Assembly (NCBI GenBank): GCA_030691265.1
Contig: JAUYET010000059.1
Coordinates: 1 to 33,847, forward strand
Reading direction: 5' to 3'
Source of the DNA: Pseudomonadota bacterium
Lineage (GTDB): Bacteria > Pseudomonadota > Gammaproteobacteria > Burkholderiales > Thiobacillaceae
DNA: 33,847 nucleotides
Notes under the pieces: model-generated
Told to the model about the DNA's origin: nothing
The model's database searches: none
The model's input: the letters and a program-made list of their open reading frames with translations, nothing else
Shown here: positions 25,353-33,636 of the stretch, piece after piece
How positions within the stretch are numbered: the first letter of the stretch is position 1
Layout: each line of letters starts with the position of its first letter
Made by a program: the position numbers and the translations under genes

Positions 25353-25946
25353 TCATCCGGCGACACCCGCCGAGATAAAGGCCTCGATGCCCTTGCGCAC
25401 CATCATCACGGCGATGGCGGCGAGCAACAGCATGGCGATCTTGGAAACGATTTTCTCGCCCACCCGCCCCAGCACCCGGCTGATGCTGCCGGCGAAACGG
25501 AAGACGATGCCGGCGATCAGGATATTGGCGACGATCGCCGCCGCCGTCCATCCGGCGCCATATTGGTTGAGCAGGAGCATCGAGGTGGTGAGCACGGCGG
25601 GTCCGGTGATCAGCGGCACGCCCAGGGGGACGGCGCCCAGGCTGTCGGCATCGACCCGGCGCTGGAGCTTGTCGTCAGCGAGCAGATCGCCCATGGCCAG
25701 GACGAACAGCAGGATGCCGCCCGCCACCATGAAATCGGCCACCGTGATACCGAGCAGATCGAGGATCGCCGTGCCCAGCGCGAGAAAGGCCAGCGCGACC
25801 GCCGTGGCGGTCGCCATCGAGTGATAAATCGCCCGCCGCGCCTGGGGCGGGTCCATGCCCTGGCTCAAGGAGAGGAACGCGGGCAAGACGCCGACTGCGT
25901 CCACCGCTATGAACAGGGGCACGAAGCAGAGCCAGAATTCATTCAT
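25353..25946 (-). CDS. MarC-family integral membrane protein
   Basis: 197 residues with six predicted helices. Typical MarC pieces: FVPLFIAVDAVGVLPAFLSL at the N-terminus, GGILLFVLAMGDLL in the middle, VPLGVPLITGPAVLTTSMLL, and a second GIVFRFAG. MarC (UPF0056) proteins have no settled function. It overlaps the upstream GGDEF gene by ATGA. The gene ends 100 bp before the start of the PagL-like gene. Confidence 0.92.
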   Translation of the reverse strand: MNEFWLCFVPLFIAVDAVGVLPAFLSLSQGMDPPQARRAIYHSMATATAVALAFLALGTAILDLLGITVADFMVAGGILLFVLAMGDLLADDKLQRRVDADSLGAVPLGVPLITGPAVLTTSMLLLNQYGAGWTAAAIVANILIAGIVFRFAGSISRVLGRVGEKIVSKIAMLLLAAIAVMMVRKGIEAFISAGVAG

Positions 25947-26818
25947 GCCGTGGACTCCTGCCGCGTCTGGATGACCTCATGCAGGACGCTGTTTTTGCCT
26001 TTCTGCTTTGCGTCGTACATCAGCTTATCCGCCTGTTTCATCAATGCGTCGATGCTCTCCGGCGGCGTCCTGTATGTGACCACGCCAAAGCTGCCGGTTA
26101 CCGGCCAGCCGCCCTTTTGCATGTTTTTCGACAGTTGCTGTTGCAGCTTGGTGACGATGGCCGCAGCCGCTTCTCGCCCCGTCTCCGGCAGCAAAATCGC
26201 GAACTCGTCGCCGCCAAGCCGAGCCGCGACATCCGTCGCGCGGATATTTTTCTGTAGCGTCTCGGCAACCGTGCGCAGTACCCGGTCTCCCGCGTCATGG
26301 CCGTCGCGATCATTGACCGATTTGAAGTTATCCAGGTCCAGGGAGATCGCGGTGAGCGGATGCCGGTAACGTTGCGCCCGCAGGGTCTCGGTCGCACCCA
26401 GCTCATAAAAGGCGCGCCGGTTCGGCAACTGCGTAAGCACATCGACCCTGGCCAGGGCGGATTCATGTTCATGCGTCCTTCTCAGCCTATCGACCAGAAC
26501 AATGACCAGCGCAAACACGCCCAGCCTGACGGCATCGTTGACCAGCAGCGCCTGGAGATCGGCTTCAGGTGGAGCTGCCAGCCAATCCGCCGCCGCCCAG
26601 ACCGCCGCGCTGAGCAATGCCGTGACTAAGCCGGCTGTTGCGCTGACGTACCAGCAAACGGCCATCACCGGCAGCAGAAAGACGATGTGGAACTCGTATT
26701 TCGGGCCCGTCAGGTAATGGGCGAGCCCGGACAACTGGATCCAGGCCAGGCTCGCCGCGATCAGCCCTGTCCGCTGGCGCCCGCGCGCTTTCCAATGGAT
26801 GGCCTGGCCAAAGTTCAT
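25943..26818 (-). CDS. Membrane diguanylate cyclase (GGDEF)
   Basis: 291 residues from MNFGQAIHW (the ATG at 26827 would touch the GGA that serves as its ribosome site). Four to five helices (to about residue 110) form the sensor; no known sensor domain is apparent. The GGDEF domain begins about residue 125. RLGGDEFAIL is intact, and RATD five residues upstream is the inhibitory I-site, so it should make c-di-GMP and be product-inhibited. It sits between slipin and MarC genes and is coupled to MarC. Confidence 0.93.
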   Translation of the reverse strand: MNFGQAIHWKARGRQRTGLIAASLAWIQLSGLAHYLTGPKYEFHIVFLLPVMAVCWYVSATAGLVTALLSAAVWAAADWLAAPPEADLQALLVNDAVRLGVFALVIVLVDRLRRTHEHESALARVDVLTQLPNRRAFYELGATETLRAQRYRHPLTAISLDLDNFKSVNDRDGHDAGDRVLRTVAETLQKNIRATDVAARLGGDEFAILLPETGREAAAAIVTKLQQQLSKNMQKGGWPVTGSFGVVTYRTPPESIDALMKQADKLMYDAKQKGKNSVLHEVIQTRQESTA

Positions 26819-26850
26819 CGCGGTCATTCCGTGTGTGGCAGGGATGGGAC

Positions 26851-27615
26851 TTACGCCTTCTCTTGTGGCGTTTTACCCCGCGTCAGCAGGTCCATGAATT
26901 CCCCCGGCACCGGGAAGACGATGGTGTTGGTCTTGTCGCCGGCGATACCGGCGAGCGTCTGCAAGTAGCGCAACTGCATGGCCTGCGGGTTTCTGGACAG
27001 GATTTCGGCCGCCGCCAGCAGCTTTTCCGAGGCCTGCAACTCGCCTTCGGCGTGGATCACCTTGGCGCGCCGCTCGCGCTCCGCTTCCGCCTGTTTGGCG
27101 ATGGCGCGCACCATGGATTCGTTGATGTCCACATGCTTGATTTCGACGTTGGAGACCTTGATGCCCCAGGCATCCGTTTGCGCATCCAGGCTCTTTTGAA
27201 TGTCCAGGTTGAGCTTCTCCCGCTCCGCCAGCATCTCATCCATCTCGTGCTTGCCCAGCACCGAGCGCAGCGTGGTTTGCGCGAGCTGGCTGGTGGCGTT
27301 CATGAAATCTTCCACCTGCAGGATGGACTTGGCCGGATCGACGACGCGGAAATACACCACCGCGTTGACCTTGACCGAGACGTTGTCGCGCGAGATCACG
27401 TCCTGGCTGGGTACGTCGAATACCACGGTGCGCAGATCGACTCGCACCATCTGCTGCACGCCGGGGATGACCAGCACCAGGCCCGGTCCCTTCACTTTCC
27501 AGAAGCGTCCCAGCATGAACACGACGCCGCGCTCGTACTCGCGCAGGATGCGAAAGCTGTATGCCAGTAGCGCCAGGATCAACAGGGGTGCGGTAAGCCA
27601 GCCGATTTCAAACAT
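26851..27615 (-). CDS. Slipin (stomatin-like SPFH/Band 7 protein)
   Basis: 254 residues. One N-terminal membrane segment ([15 protein letters not shown]), then the SPFH domain: [36 protein letters not shown], and a helical C-terminal part with [23 protein letters not shown] seven bases before the ATG. It is coupled to the NfeD gene, whose frame overlaps its first eight bases. Slipin and NfeD form the known membrane-microdomain pair in which the NfeD protease cleaves the stomatin homologue. Confidence 0.95.
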   Translation of the reverse strand: MFEIGWLTAPLLILALLAYSFRILREYERGVVFMLGRFWKVKGPGLVLVIPGVQQMVRVDLRTVVFDVPSQDVISRDNVSVKVNAVVYFRVVDPAKSILQVEDFMNATSQLAQTTLRSVLGKHEMDEMLAEREKLNLDIQKSLDAQTDAWGIKVSNVEIKHVDINESMVRAIAKQAEAERERRAKVIHAEGELQASEKLLAAAEILSRNPQAMQLRYLQTLAGIAGDKTNTIVFPVPGEFMDLLTRGKTPQEKA

Positions 27616-29053
27616 GGTCGTTCTCCTTGGTAGTGTGAACGTCGCGTAGCGACGCTTGCCGCTCCCCTCTCCCGCTTGCGGGAGAGGGGTTGGGGGTGAG
27701 GGGTGTAATCGGTTCCACTTCCAGGGTCAGGCCATGCAGCGCCGTGACCCGAATTTTTGCGCCGCGCGCCAGCGGCACGCGGCTTTGCACCCGCCACAGT
27801 TCGCCATGCACGCGCGCCCAGCCTTCGCCGTCGATGTCTTCCAGGGCCTCACCTTCCATGCCCGGCAATTCCTCGCCGCCGGTGAGCACCGGGCGACGCC
27901 GGGCGCGCAGCGCCATGCCGCCGACGGCGAAGCTGAACAGAGCGGAGGTGGCCGCCAGCGGCACGATCAGCGCCCAGGAGATGCCGTAGCCGGGCAGGTC
28001 GGTGTCGATCAGCATCACCGAGCCGAGCACGAAAGCGATGATGCCGCCTAGCCCCAGCGCGCCGAAGCTGGGCAGAAAGGCCTCCGCCAGCATGAAGGCG
28101 ATGCCGAGCGCGATGAGCGCCAGCCCGGCATAGCTGACCGGCATCATTTGCAGCGCGAACAGCGCGAGCAACAGGCAGATACCGCCGACCACGCCGGGAA
28201 ACAGCATGCCGGGATTGGAAAATTCGTAGAGCAGTCCGTAGATGCCTAGCAGCAGCAGGATATAGGCGATGCCGGGATCGCCGATGACCGCCAGCAGCCG
28301 GCTGCGCCAGTCCGGCTCGACGCGGGTGATGCTCAACCCGGCGGTGTCCAGGGTGATTTCACCTGTCATTTCCCCTGTTGCGAGCTTCACCTTGCGGCCA
28401 TCCAGCTGCTTCAACAGGTCGGCCAGATCGGCCGCCACCACGTCCACCACTTTCGCCTTCAGCGCCGCCTCGGCGGACAGGCTGACCGCCTCGCGCACTG
28501 CCCGCTCCGCCCAGTCGGCATTGCGCCCGCGCAGTTCGGCCAGGCTGCGGATGTAGGCGGCGGCGTCGTTGACCGCTTTCCTGGCCTTGGCATCCGGAGG
28601 CGGGGCGTCGGCGAGATTTTCTCCCTTCTTGTCCGGCTTGCCGGTGGGTTTGTCACCCGCGCCGCTGGGCGCCAACTCCACCGGCGTGGCCGCACCCAGG
28701 TTGGTGGCCGGGGCCATCGCGGCGATGTGGCTGGCATAGAGGATGTAAGTGCCGGCGCTGGCGGCGCGCGCGCCTTGCGGCGAGACATAGGTCGCCACCG
28801 GCACGGGAGAGGCCAGGATGGCTTTGATGATGTCGCGCATCGAGCTATCCAGGCCGCCCGGCGTATCCATTTCGATCACCAGCAGGCGGGCTTTCGCCGC
28901 CGCCGCCTGGTTGATGCCGCGCACCAGATAGTCGGCGCTGGCCGGGCTGATGGCGCCCTTCACGGTCAGCACATGCACGCCCTGCGCGTGCGCCGATACG
29001 ACGCACAGCAGGGACAGGCATATCCAGGTGACCAGTCGCGAGATGAGCAGCAT
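27608..29053 (-). CDS. nfeD: NfeD (ClpP-class membrane serine protease), slipin partner, with repeat-derived tail
   Basis: 481 residues from [14 protein letters not shown] six bases upstream supports this start. A signal peptide ends near residue 23. The protease domain spans about 25-240, with nucleophile Ser99 in ARAASAGTY and a Lys in [12 protein letters not shown] (about 159). Several transmembrane helices lie between about 255 and 400, and the NfeD OB-fold near 415-450 ends [13 protein letters not shown]. The final 33 residues come from a palindromic repeat and the leader of the slipin gene ([15 protein letters not shown]...). The normal stop seems to be lost. The activity is family-based: cleavage of slipin C-terminus. 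Confidence 0.9.
   Translation of the reverse strand: MLLISRLVTWICLSLLCVVSAHAQGVHVLTVKGAISPASADYLVRGINQAAAAKARLLVIEMDTPGGLDSSMRDIIKAILASPVPVATYVSPQGARAASAGTYILYASHIAAMAPATNLGAATPVELAPSGAGDKPTGKPDKKGENLADAPPPDAKARKAVNDAAAYIRSLAELRGRNADWAERAVREAVSLSAEAALKAKVVDVVAADLADLLKQLDGRKVKLATGEMTGEITLDTAGLSITRVEPDWRSRLLAVIGDPGIAYILLLLGIYGLLYEFSNPGMLFPGVVGGICLLLALFALQMMPVSYAGLALIALGIAFMLAEAFLPSFGALGLGGIIAFVLGSVMLIDTDLPGYGISWALIVPLAATSALFSFAVGGMALRARRRPVLTGGEELPGMEGEALEDIDGEGWARVHGELWRVQSRVPLARGAKIRVTALHGLTLEVEPITPLTPNPSPASGRGERQASLRDVHTTKENDHV
27664..27703. repeat. CCCTCTCCCGC repeat, copy at the NfeD 3' end
   Basis: CCCCTCTCCCGC-TT-GCGGGAGAGGGG followed by TTGGGGGTGAGGGG. Half of the composite found at 14023-14128. 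It is translated in frame as NfeD tail residues. Confidence 0.9.
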
Positions 29054-29064
29054 GTTTTTTCCTT

Positions 29065-29142
29065 TCAGCCTGACGCCTTGCGCACAGGACGCTGCGCCAT
29101 TTTGTGCGCCTCGTCCAGCAGCAGCACGCTGGAGCGCGTCAG
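29065..29142 (-). pseudogene. C-terminal scrap of a P-type ATPase gene
   Basis: A 26-codon open stretch reads RSSVLLLDEAHK and ends with a stop, mirroring the last helix and tail of the calcium-type ATPase at 12466-15234 (SSVLLLDEARKLM). 29 bases (29106-29134) are identical to 12513-12541. No other part of an ATPase is nearby, so this is a remnant of a partial duplication or of an earlier gene. It fills the gap between YbaN and NfeD. Confidence 0.75.
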
Positions 29143-29167
29143 CGGCTGTCGTCATGCTTTCGCTTAT

Positions 29168-29602
29168 TCATGGCTCGCCTCGTGCGCCGGGCGCGTCGCG
29201 CGACGGGATGCGCCACAGAATGAAGCCCAACACGAGCCCGCCGGCTGCCATCGCCAACCTTGCTCGCCAGTCGGCCAGGAAGAAGACGATCGACATGATC
29301 ATGCTCGCCGCCATCAGCCAGAGGCCGGCGCGCTTCGCCCGGTACGGGATGGCGCGGTGTTCGCGCCACTCCAGAACGAGGGGTCCGAGCACGGCGTGGT
29401 TGAGCAGCCAGTGGTGCAGACGGCGCGAGGCGCGGGCGAAACAGGCGGCGGCAAGCAGCAGGAAGGGCGTGGTCGGCAGCAGCGGCAGGAAGATGCCCAC
29501 CACCCCCAGGGCGAGAAACGCGGCACCCAGGCCGACGAAAGCCAGACGCAGCGTGAGCGAGTCGGCGCGCCGCAATTCATGGCTGAAGTCGCGCGCCATC
29601 AT
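29168..29602 (-). CDS. ybaN: YbaN-family (DUF454) membrane protein
   Basis: 144 residues from MMARDFSHE; GGAG seven bases upstream and ATGA overlap with the permease gene. Family pieces: LALGVVGIFLPLLPTTPFLLLAAACFARAS and a helix pair with SIVFFL. The whole is three to four membrane segments. DUF454 proteins are inner-membrane proteins of unknown function. It is part of the leftward operon after the AI-2E family permease. Confidence 0.93.
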   Translation of the reverse strand: MMARDFSHELRRADSLTLRLAFVGLGAAFLALGVVGIFLPLLPTTPFLLLAAACFARASRRLHHWLLNHAVLGPLVLEWREHRAIPYRAKRAGLWLMAASMIMSIVFFLADWRARLAMAAGGLVLGFILWRIPSRDAPGARGEP

Positions 29603-30666
29603 GGCGATTCTCCGGCGGCATCCTCATCCAGATGCACCGCCCATTCGCGCCACACCGCCCAGGCCACCGCCAGCACGATGGGGCCGGCGAACAAGCCCAC
29701 CAGGCCGAAGGCGAGCAGGCCGCCCAACACGCCGAACAGCACCAGCAGGAAGGGAATCGCGCCGACGCTGCTGATGAACAGCGGGCGCAACACGTTGTCG
29801 ATCTGGCTCACCACCGCAGCGCCCCAGATCCAGACGCCGATGGCCGCCCCGGTCTCGCCCTGGAACAACAGCCAGGCGCCGGCGCCGCCCCAGGCCAGGG
29901 GGGTGGCGAAGGGAATCAGCGCGAACAAGGCGGTCAGTACGCCCAGCGTCACCGGCGAAGCCAGCCCGGCCACCCAGTAGCCGGCGCCGGCGAAGGCGCC
30001 CTGGACCAGGGCGGTGAGCAGCACGCCGTAGACCACGGCGCGGGTGGTGGTTCCGGCGGCGGCGAGATAGCCGTGCGTGCGCGGGCCGATGAAACGCGCC
30101 AATACATGGCGTAGCTCACTCACCATGCGCGCGCCATCGCGGTAGAAGAAGAACAGGATCACCAGTACCAGCACCAGCTTGGCCAGATTGCGGCCGATAC
30201 CGCCGGCAAGCTGGGCCGCATCCCCGGCATGCGCCGCAAACCAAGTCTTGAGCGCTGCGATCACACCTTGCGGGTCAGCCAGCAGCAACGACCGTTGTTG
30301 CGCCAGCCAGTCTCCCAGCCAGGGGATGCCGAGCAGGAATTCCGGCACGTCCGGCGGTGCGGCCACGAAAGCCAGCAAGGCGCGAACTACCCCGCCCACC
30401 TCCTGCTGCGCCACCCAGCCCAGCCACAGCAGGGGCGCGAACAGGGTCAACGCGGCCAGCCCGGTGGCCAGGCTGGCGGCCAGCGTATCGCGGCCGCCGC
30501 AACGCGCGCGTATCCACTCGGCCAGCGGCCAGGAAGCGTAGGCCAGCACGCCCGCCCAGACCAGCGGCACGAGGAAGGGCGTCAACACCAGGAAGGCGAG
30601 CAACGCCAGGCCGGTCAAGGCCAGCCAGGGGGTCAGACGGCGGCTGAGCGGCGAGGCGGCGGCCAT
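29599..30666 (-). CDS. AI-2E family transporter (permease)
   Basis: 355 residues, start MAAASPLSRR with AAGGAG eight bases upstream. About eight hydrophobic helices. Conserved blocks: LVLTPFLVPLVWAGVLAYASWP, LFFFYRDGARMVSEL and NVLRPLFISSVGAIPFLLVLFGVLGGL. The family is named for TqsA/YdiK-type exporters but includes Na+/H+ exchangers, so the cargo here cannot be told. It lies between YqhA and YbaN, with overlap on the YbaN side. Confidence 0.92.
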   Translation of the reverse strand: MAAASPLSRRLTPWLALTGLALLAFLVLTPFLVPLVWAGVLAYASWPLAEWIRARCGGRDTLAASLATGLAALTLFAPLLWLGWVAQQEVGGVVRALLAFVAAPPDVPEFLLGIPWLGDWLAQQRSLLLADPQGVIAALKTWFAAHAGDAAQLAGGIGRNLAKLVLVLVILFFFYRDGARMVSELRHVLARFIGPRTHGYLAAAGTTTRAVVYGVLLTALVQGAFAGAGYWVAGLASPVTLGVLTALFALIPFATPLAWGGAGAWLLFQGETGAAIGVWIWGAAVVSQIDNVLRPLFISSVGAIPFLLVLFGVLGGLLAFGLVGLFAGPIVLAVAWAVWREWAVHLDEDAAGESP

Positions 30667-30671
30667 GTCGG

Positions 30672-31211
30672 TTACTCCTTGTCGTCCCCGTGTTTCGTCG
30701 TGGCAGCGCCATGATTGCCGCCGGCGATGCGATCCATCAGGGCGAACATCACGCCGGAGAACACCAGGGTGAGGTGGATGATCACCACCCACATCAACTC
30801 ATGCTCGGTGGCCTGTTTGACATTGACGAAGTACTTCAGCAGTTCGATACCGGAAATGGCGACGATGGAGCCGATCAGCTTGAGTTTGAGGTCGGAGAAA
30901 CTCACGTGGCCCATCCATTCCGGCCGGTCTTCGTGGTCGCCGGTGTCGATCTTGGAAATGAAGTTTTCGTAGCCGGCGAAGATGATGATCAGCAACAGAT
31001 TGGCCACCAGGGTGATGTCCACCAGGGTCAGGATGGCGATCATGGCATCGCCGCCGCTGCCTTCGAACACCACCGGCAAGGCGGCGATAAAGGCTTTGGC
31101 GAACTTGATCAGCAACAGGCCGATGGCGGCCACCAGGCCCAGATAGAACGGCGCGAGCAGCCAGCGGCTGTTGAAGATGAAGGTTTCGAGTCCGTGTTCG
31201 AGGCGTTTCAT
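30672..31211 (-). CDS. yqhA: YqhA-family (UPF0114) membrane protein
   Basis: 179 residues. It begins MKRLEHGLETFIFNSRWLLAPFYLGL, the standard UPF0114 opening; four helices and FSDLKLKLIGSIVAISGIELL, then an end rich in His and charged residues (GGNHGAATTKHGDDKE). The family function is unknown. Start overlaps the stop of the small gene upstream (ATGA), and it is five bases from the permease gene. Confidence 0.94.
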   Translation of the reverse strand: MKRLEHGLETFIFNSRWLLAPFYLGLVAAIGLLLIKFAKAFIAALPVVFEGSGGDAMIAILTLVDITLVANLLLIIIFAGYENFISKIDTGDHEDRPEWMGHVSFSDLKLKLIGSIVAISGIELLKYFVNVKQATEHELMWVVIIHLTLVFSGVMFALMDRIAGGNHGAATTKHGDDKE

Positions 31212-31426
31212 GGGTTTTCTCTGGGTTGAACGGGTACGGGGGCGTCCGGGGGCGGCGCTTCCCGGAGGGATTCATGGGTTTCCAGGGCCCGCGTGGTGGC
31301 GGATTGCTTCATTGCCACACTGCCCAGCATGACGAACAGGGCGATCAGGGCAAGGCCCGCCACGCCCACGGCGATGCGGAAGCCGAGGTGGGCGTTGGGT
31401 GCAACGTCAGATTTCGTTTCGTTCAT
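31208..31426 (-). CDS. Small single-helix membrane protein
   Basis: 72 residues with one transmembrane segment (about 19-38, [18 protein letters not shown]) and a proline-rich C-terminus. GGAG six bases before the ATG. Its N-terminus MNETKSDVAPNAHLGFRIA shares D-x2-PN-x-H-x-GF with the small gene at 16201-16401. It is coupled to YqhA by ATGA. No family was recognised. Confidence 0.75.
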   Translation of the reverse strand: MNETKSDVAPNAHLGFRIAVGVAGLALIALFVMLGSVAMKQSATTRALETHESLREAPPPDAPVPVQPRENP

Positions 31427-31452
31427 CTCGATCTCCGGTTTCGATTGATCGT

Positions 31453-32508
31453 TTAGCCGCCGCGCACCATCGTCATCACCCGGCCCATGTCGAGCGTTTC
31501 GGCCTGCTCGCGGATTTGCGGCAGATAGTGCGTCTGCAACTGCTTGGCAGGCCCAAGCAGGTTCTGGAAGGTGTCTTTCAGCGCCGCCGTGCTCATCACC
31601 CGCCCATCGGCGTAATAGCGTTTGGCAACCTGCCTCAGCGCATAGGTGGTGGCGAAGGAGAAGGCCATGCCGGTGGCCGCCCCCCCCACGTTACCCAAGG
31701 TCTTGCCCGCCATCTTGCCGAGCAGCCCGCCCAAGAGCTTGCGGCCGATTTGTTCGAGGTATTGCGAGGTCAGGCCGACCCCGGCGGCGACGATGAATTC
31801 CTTGATGTGGCCCTGGTCGAGCTCCACTCCGTGCGCGTGCCCGATGCCGTAGACCATCTTGATCTGCAACGGAATGATCGCCATCGACGCCCACGACTGC
31901 GGCAGCAGTTCCAGCGCGCCGTTCATCAGGCTGTAGTTGAGGATGGACTGGTCCAGTTCCTCTGCGGACACATTCACGCCGTCGGGCCGCCCCAAGGCGG
32001 GAATTTCGCCCCCTCGGGGGGCAGCGAACGGGAGTGAGCGTGGGGGCTGTTCATTCGCCCGCGCCGCCACCACCGGGCCGGCGGCTGTTACTACCGCAGC
32101 GGGTGCGGCAGCCTCGGAAAGATCGACGATGGCGTCAGCTTCGCCTTCGATGACATCCGCCTGCGCGGCATCGAGATCGAGCAAGGTTTTCAACTCGTTC
32201 AGGACACGGCGCTCCGCCTCGCTCGGGCGACCGTCGGCATTGCAGACGCAGTCTGCCATTTCATACGCCAACTGGCGTTCGCCGGGCTCACTCAGCGCGG
32301 CGGCGGCCGCTTCCAGCGTCACCCGCTTGAGCAGCACGTCCTGATAGAGCCGGGCCAGATCGGGCGCGCCGGCTTCACCGGAGAGCGGGGTGGCAAGTGA
32401 CTCGGCGATGCGGCGGATCTCTTCGCGCTCGCGGTCGTCCTTGACGCCGTCGGCGAAGGCCGCATACAGGGCGATGGTGAGGATGGCGCGTTGCTGTTCA
32501 GGGTTCAT
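31453..32508 (-). CDS. TerB-like plus DUF697 protein with in-frame repeat
   Basis: 351 residues. The N-terminal 130 residues form a TerB-type helical domain (ALYAAFADGVKDDREREEI and VCNADGRPSEAERRVLNEL, two acidic EF-like loops). The C-terminal part, about 190-351, is a DUF697 membrane-associated domain (QIKMVYGIGHAHGVELD, AAGVGLTSQYLEQIGRK, RQVAKRYYADG). The linker (PRSLPFAAPRGGEIPALGR) is coded by a repeat also present in the ceramidase gene. GGAG seven bases before the ATG. TerB-like domains bind divalent metal and occur with TerC, whose gene lies upstream. Confidence 0.87.
   Translation of the reverse strand: MNPEQQRAILTIALYAAFADGVKDDREREEIRRIAESLATPLSGEAGAPDLARLYQDVLLKRVTLEAAAAALSEPGERQLAYEMADCVCNADGRPSEAERRVLNELKTLLDLDAAQADVIEGEADAIVDLSEAAAPAAVVTAAGPVVAARANEQPPRSLPFAAPRGGEIPALGRPDGVNVSAEELDQSILNYSLMNGALELLPQSWASMAIIPLQIKMVYGIGHAHGVELDQGHIKEFIVAAGVGLTSQYLEQIGRKLLGGLLGKMAGKTLGNVGGAATGMAFSFATTYALRQVAKRYYADGRVMSTAALKDTFQNLLGPAKQLQTHYLPQIREQAETLDMGRVMTMVRGG
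31983..32050. repeat. CGCCCCAAGGCGGG / CCCCCTCGGGGGG repeat inside the TerB-DUF697 gene
   Basis: Second copy of the repeat at 22485-22537, here with the extra GCAGCGAACGGGAGTGAGCG segment. Read in frame without a stop, it forms the linker between the two domains. Confidence 0.88.
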
Positions 32509-32525
32509 GGTCGTACTCCGAAAGT

Positions 32526-33212
32526 TCAGTGTTTGAGCGCTTCAGTCAGTTTCAGCCCGGCGAGCGCATGGATCGTGCGCGCCAGGTAGTAGAGCGCCAG
32601 CATCATGATCAGCATCGACGGCAGCGCGATCATGGGATAGCTCAGCAGGGTGAGCCGCCCCAGTTCCTCGTTGAAGGCGGCGCTGCCTGCCGGGCTGACG
32701 ACGATCCAGGTGGCGAGGCCGTAATTCATGACGGCGGAGAAGAAGAACGAGCCGGCCAGCATCCAGGTGGCCGTTCTCAGGCGCGCCTCGAAGGCGGCGC
32801 GGTTGCCGCGCTGATCGAGGGCGCTCTGGATACGCTCGACGTCCATCAGCGCCGGGGTGAACAGCAGCACGCGCACCAGCGGGTAGCGGGTATGCGCGGA
32901 GATCGCCACGACCAGGCCGAGCAGGCCGGGGATGGCGGCTTCCTTGATCGCCAGCCATTGGGTATCCAGTTGCAGCAGGCCGATGCCGCCGGTGAGCAGG
33001 ATGCTGACCAGGCCCAGCGCGGCGAACAGGTTGAGCTTGCGCCGCGCGATAAAATCCCGCGCGCCCCAGCCCAGCGGGAAAGCCAGCGCCAGCAGCAGCG
33101 CGCCCGCCGCACCCAGACTCTCCGGGCCGGAGAGTTTCATCAGGATGAGCGAGGGAATGACCAGCGTGACCAGGAGTTCGAGCAGCGGGTTGGGTTTGTT
33201 GGGGTCGGTCAT
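32526..33212 (-). CDS. VC0807-like integral membrane protein
   Basis: 228 residues with six to seven hydrophobic helices. It opens NPLLELLVTLVIPSLILMKLSG, and has LGWGARDFIARRKLNLFAALG, then MLAGSFFFSAVMNYGLATWIVV and an end LARTIHALAGLKLTEALKH. This arrangement fits the VC0807 family, which is related to intracellular septation protein A in fold; function is unknown. The gene lies between TerB-DUF697 and the rhodanese gene. Confidence 0.8.
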   Translation of the reverse strand: MTDPNKPNPLLELLVTLVIPSLILMKLSGPESLGAAGALLLALAFPLGWGARDFIARRKLNLFAALGLVSILLTGGIGLLQLDTQWLAIKEAAIPGLLGLVVAISAHTRYPLVRVLLFTPALMDVERIQSALDQRGNRAAFEARLRTATWMLAGSFFFSAVMNYGLATWIVVSPAGSAAFNEELGRLTLLSYPMIALPSMLIMMLALYYLARTIHALAGLKLTEALKH

Positions 33213-33225
33213 GGTGTGCTTTACC

Positions 33226-33636
33226 TTAATTCCTGACGACCGGATTGCCTTCGCCGATCCAGCCGGCGATGCCGTTCTGCACGTTGTAGACCTGCGTATA
33301 GCCCATCTTTTCCATCAGTTCGCGCGCCAGCGAGTCGGTACGGTTGCCGGTGCGGCAGATGACGATGACCGGCTGATCGCGACGCACTTCCCGCGTGATG
33401 GCGGGGAAGAAATCCGACTGCGGGCGGCTGCCGGCATCGACGAAGGTCAGTTTGCGGCTGCCCGCCACCACGCCGGTCTGCCGCCATTCCTCCGGCCGGC
33501 GGACGTCGTAGATCGGCACGCCCTGCGCCAGCAGCGTTTTCAACTGGGCGTTATCGACGTTGGTATAGGGCGGCTCGGCGCAGCCGCCGAGCGCGAACAG
33601 GAAAAGCGCACTGGCGAACAAGCGCGTCAACATCAT
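33226..33636 (-). CDS. Rhodanese-like lipoprotein
   Basis: 136 residues. Signal peptide with lipobox ALGGC, so Cys19 would be lipidated. The rhodanese domain follows ([22 protein letters not shown]) with the active-site Cys94 in a CRTGNR loop, a single-domain sulfurtransferase pattern. Periplasmic, membrane-anchored; probably thiol or sulfur handling. It overlaps the TerC gene by ATGA, so the pair is coupled. Confidence 0.93.
   Translation of the reverse strand: MMLTRLFASALFLFALGGCAEPPYTNVDNAQLKTLLAQGVPIYDVRRPEEWRQTGVVAGSRKLTFVDAGSRPQSDFFPAITREVRRDQPVIVICRTGNRTDSLARELMEKMGYTQVYNVQNGIAGWIGEGNPVVRN

Noticed and set aside
29139-29369. Minus-strand open frame of 76 codons overlapping YbaN
   Set aside because: It is an alternative frame of the YbaN gene; only its last ten codons lie outside, and no start site supports them.
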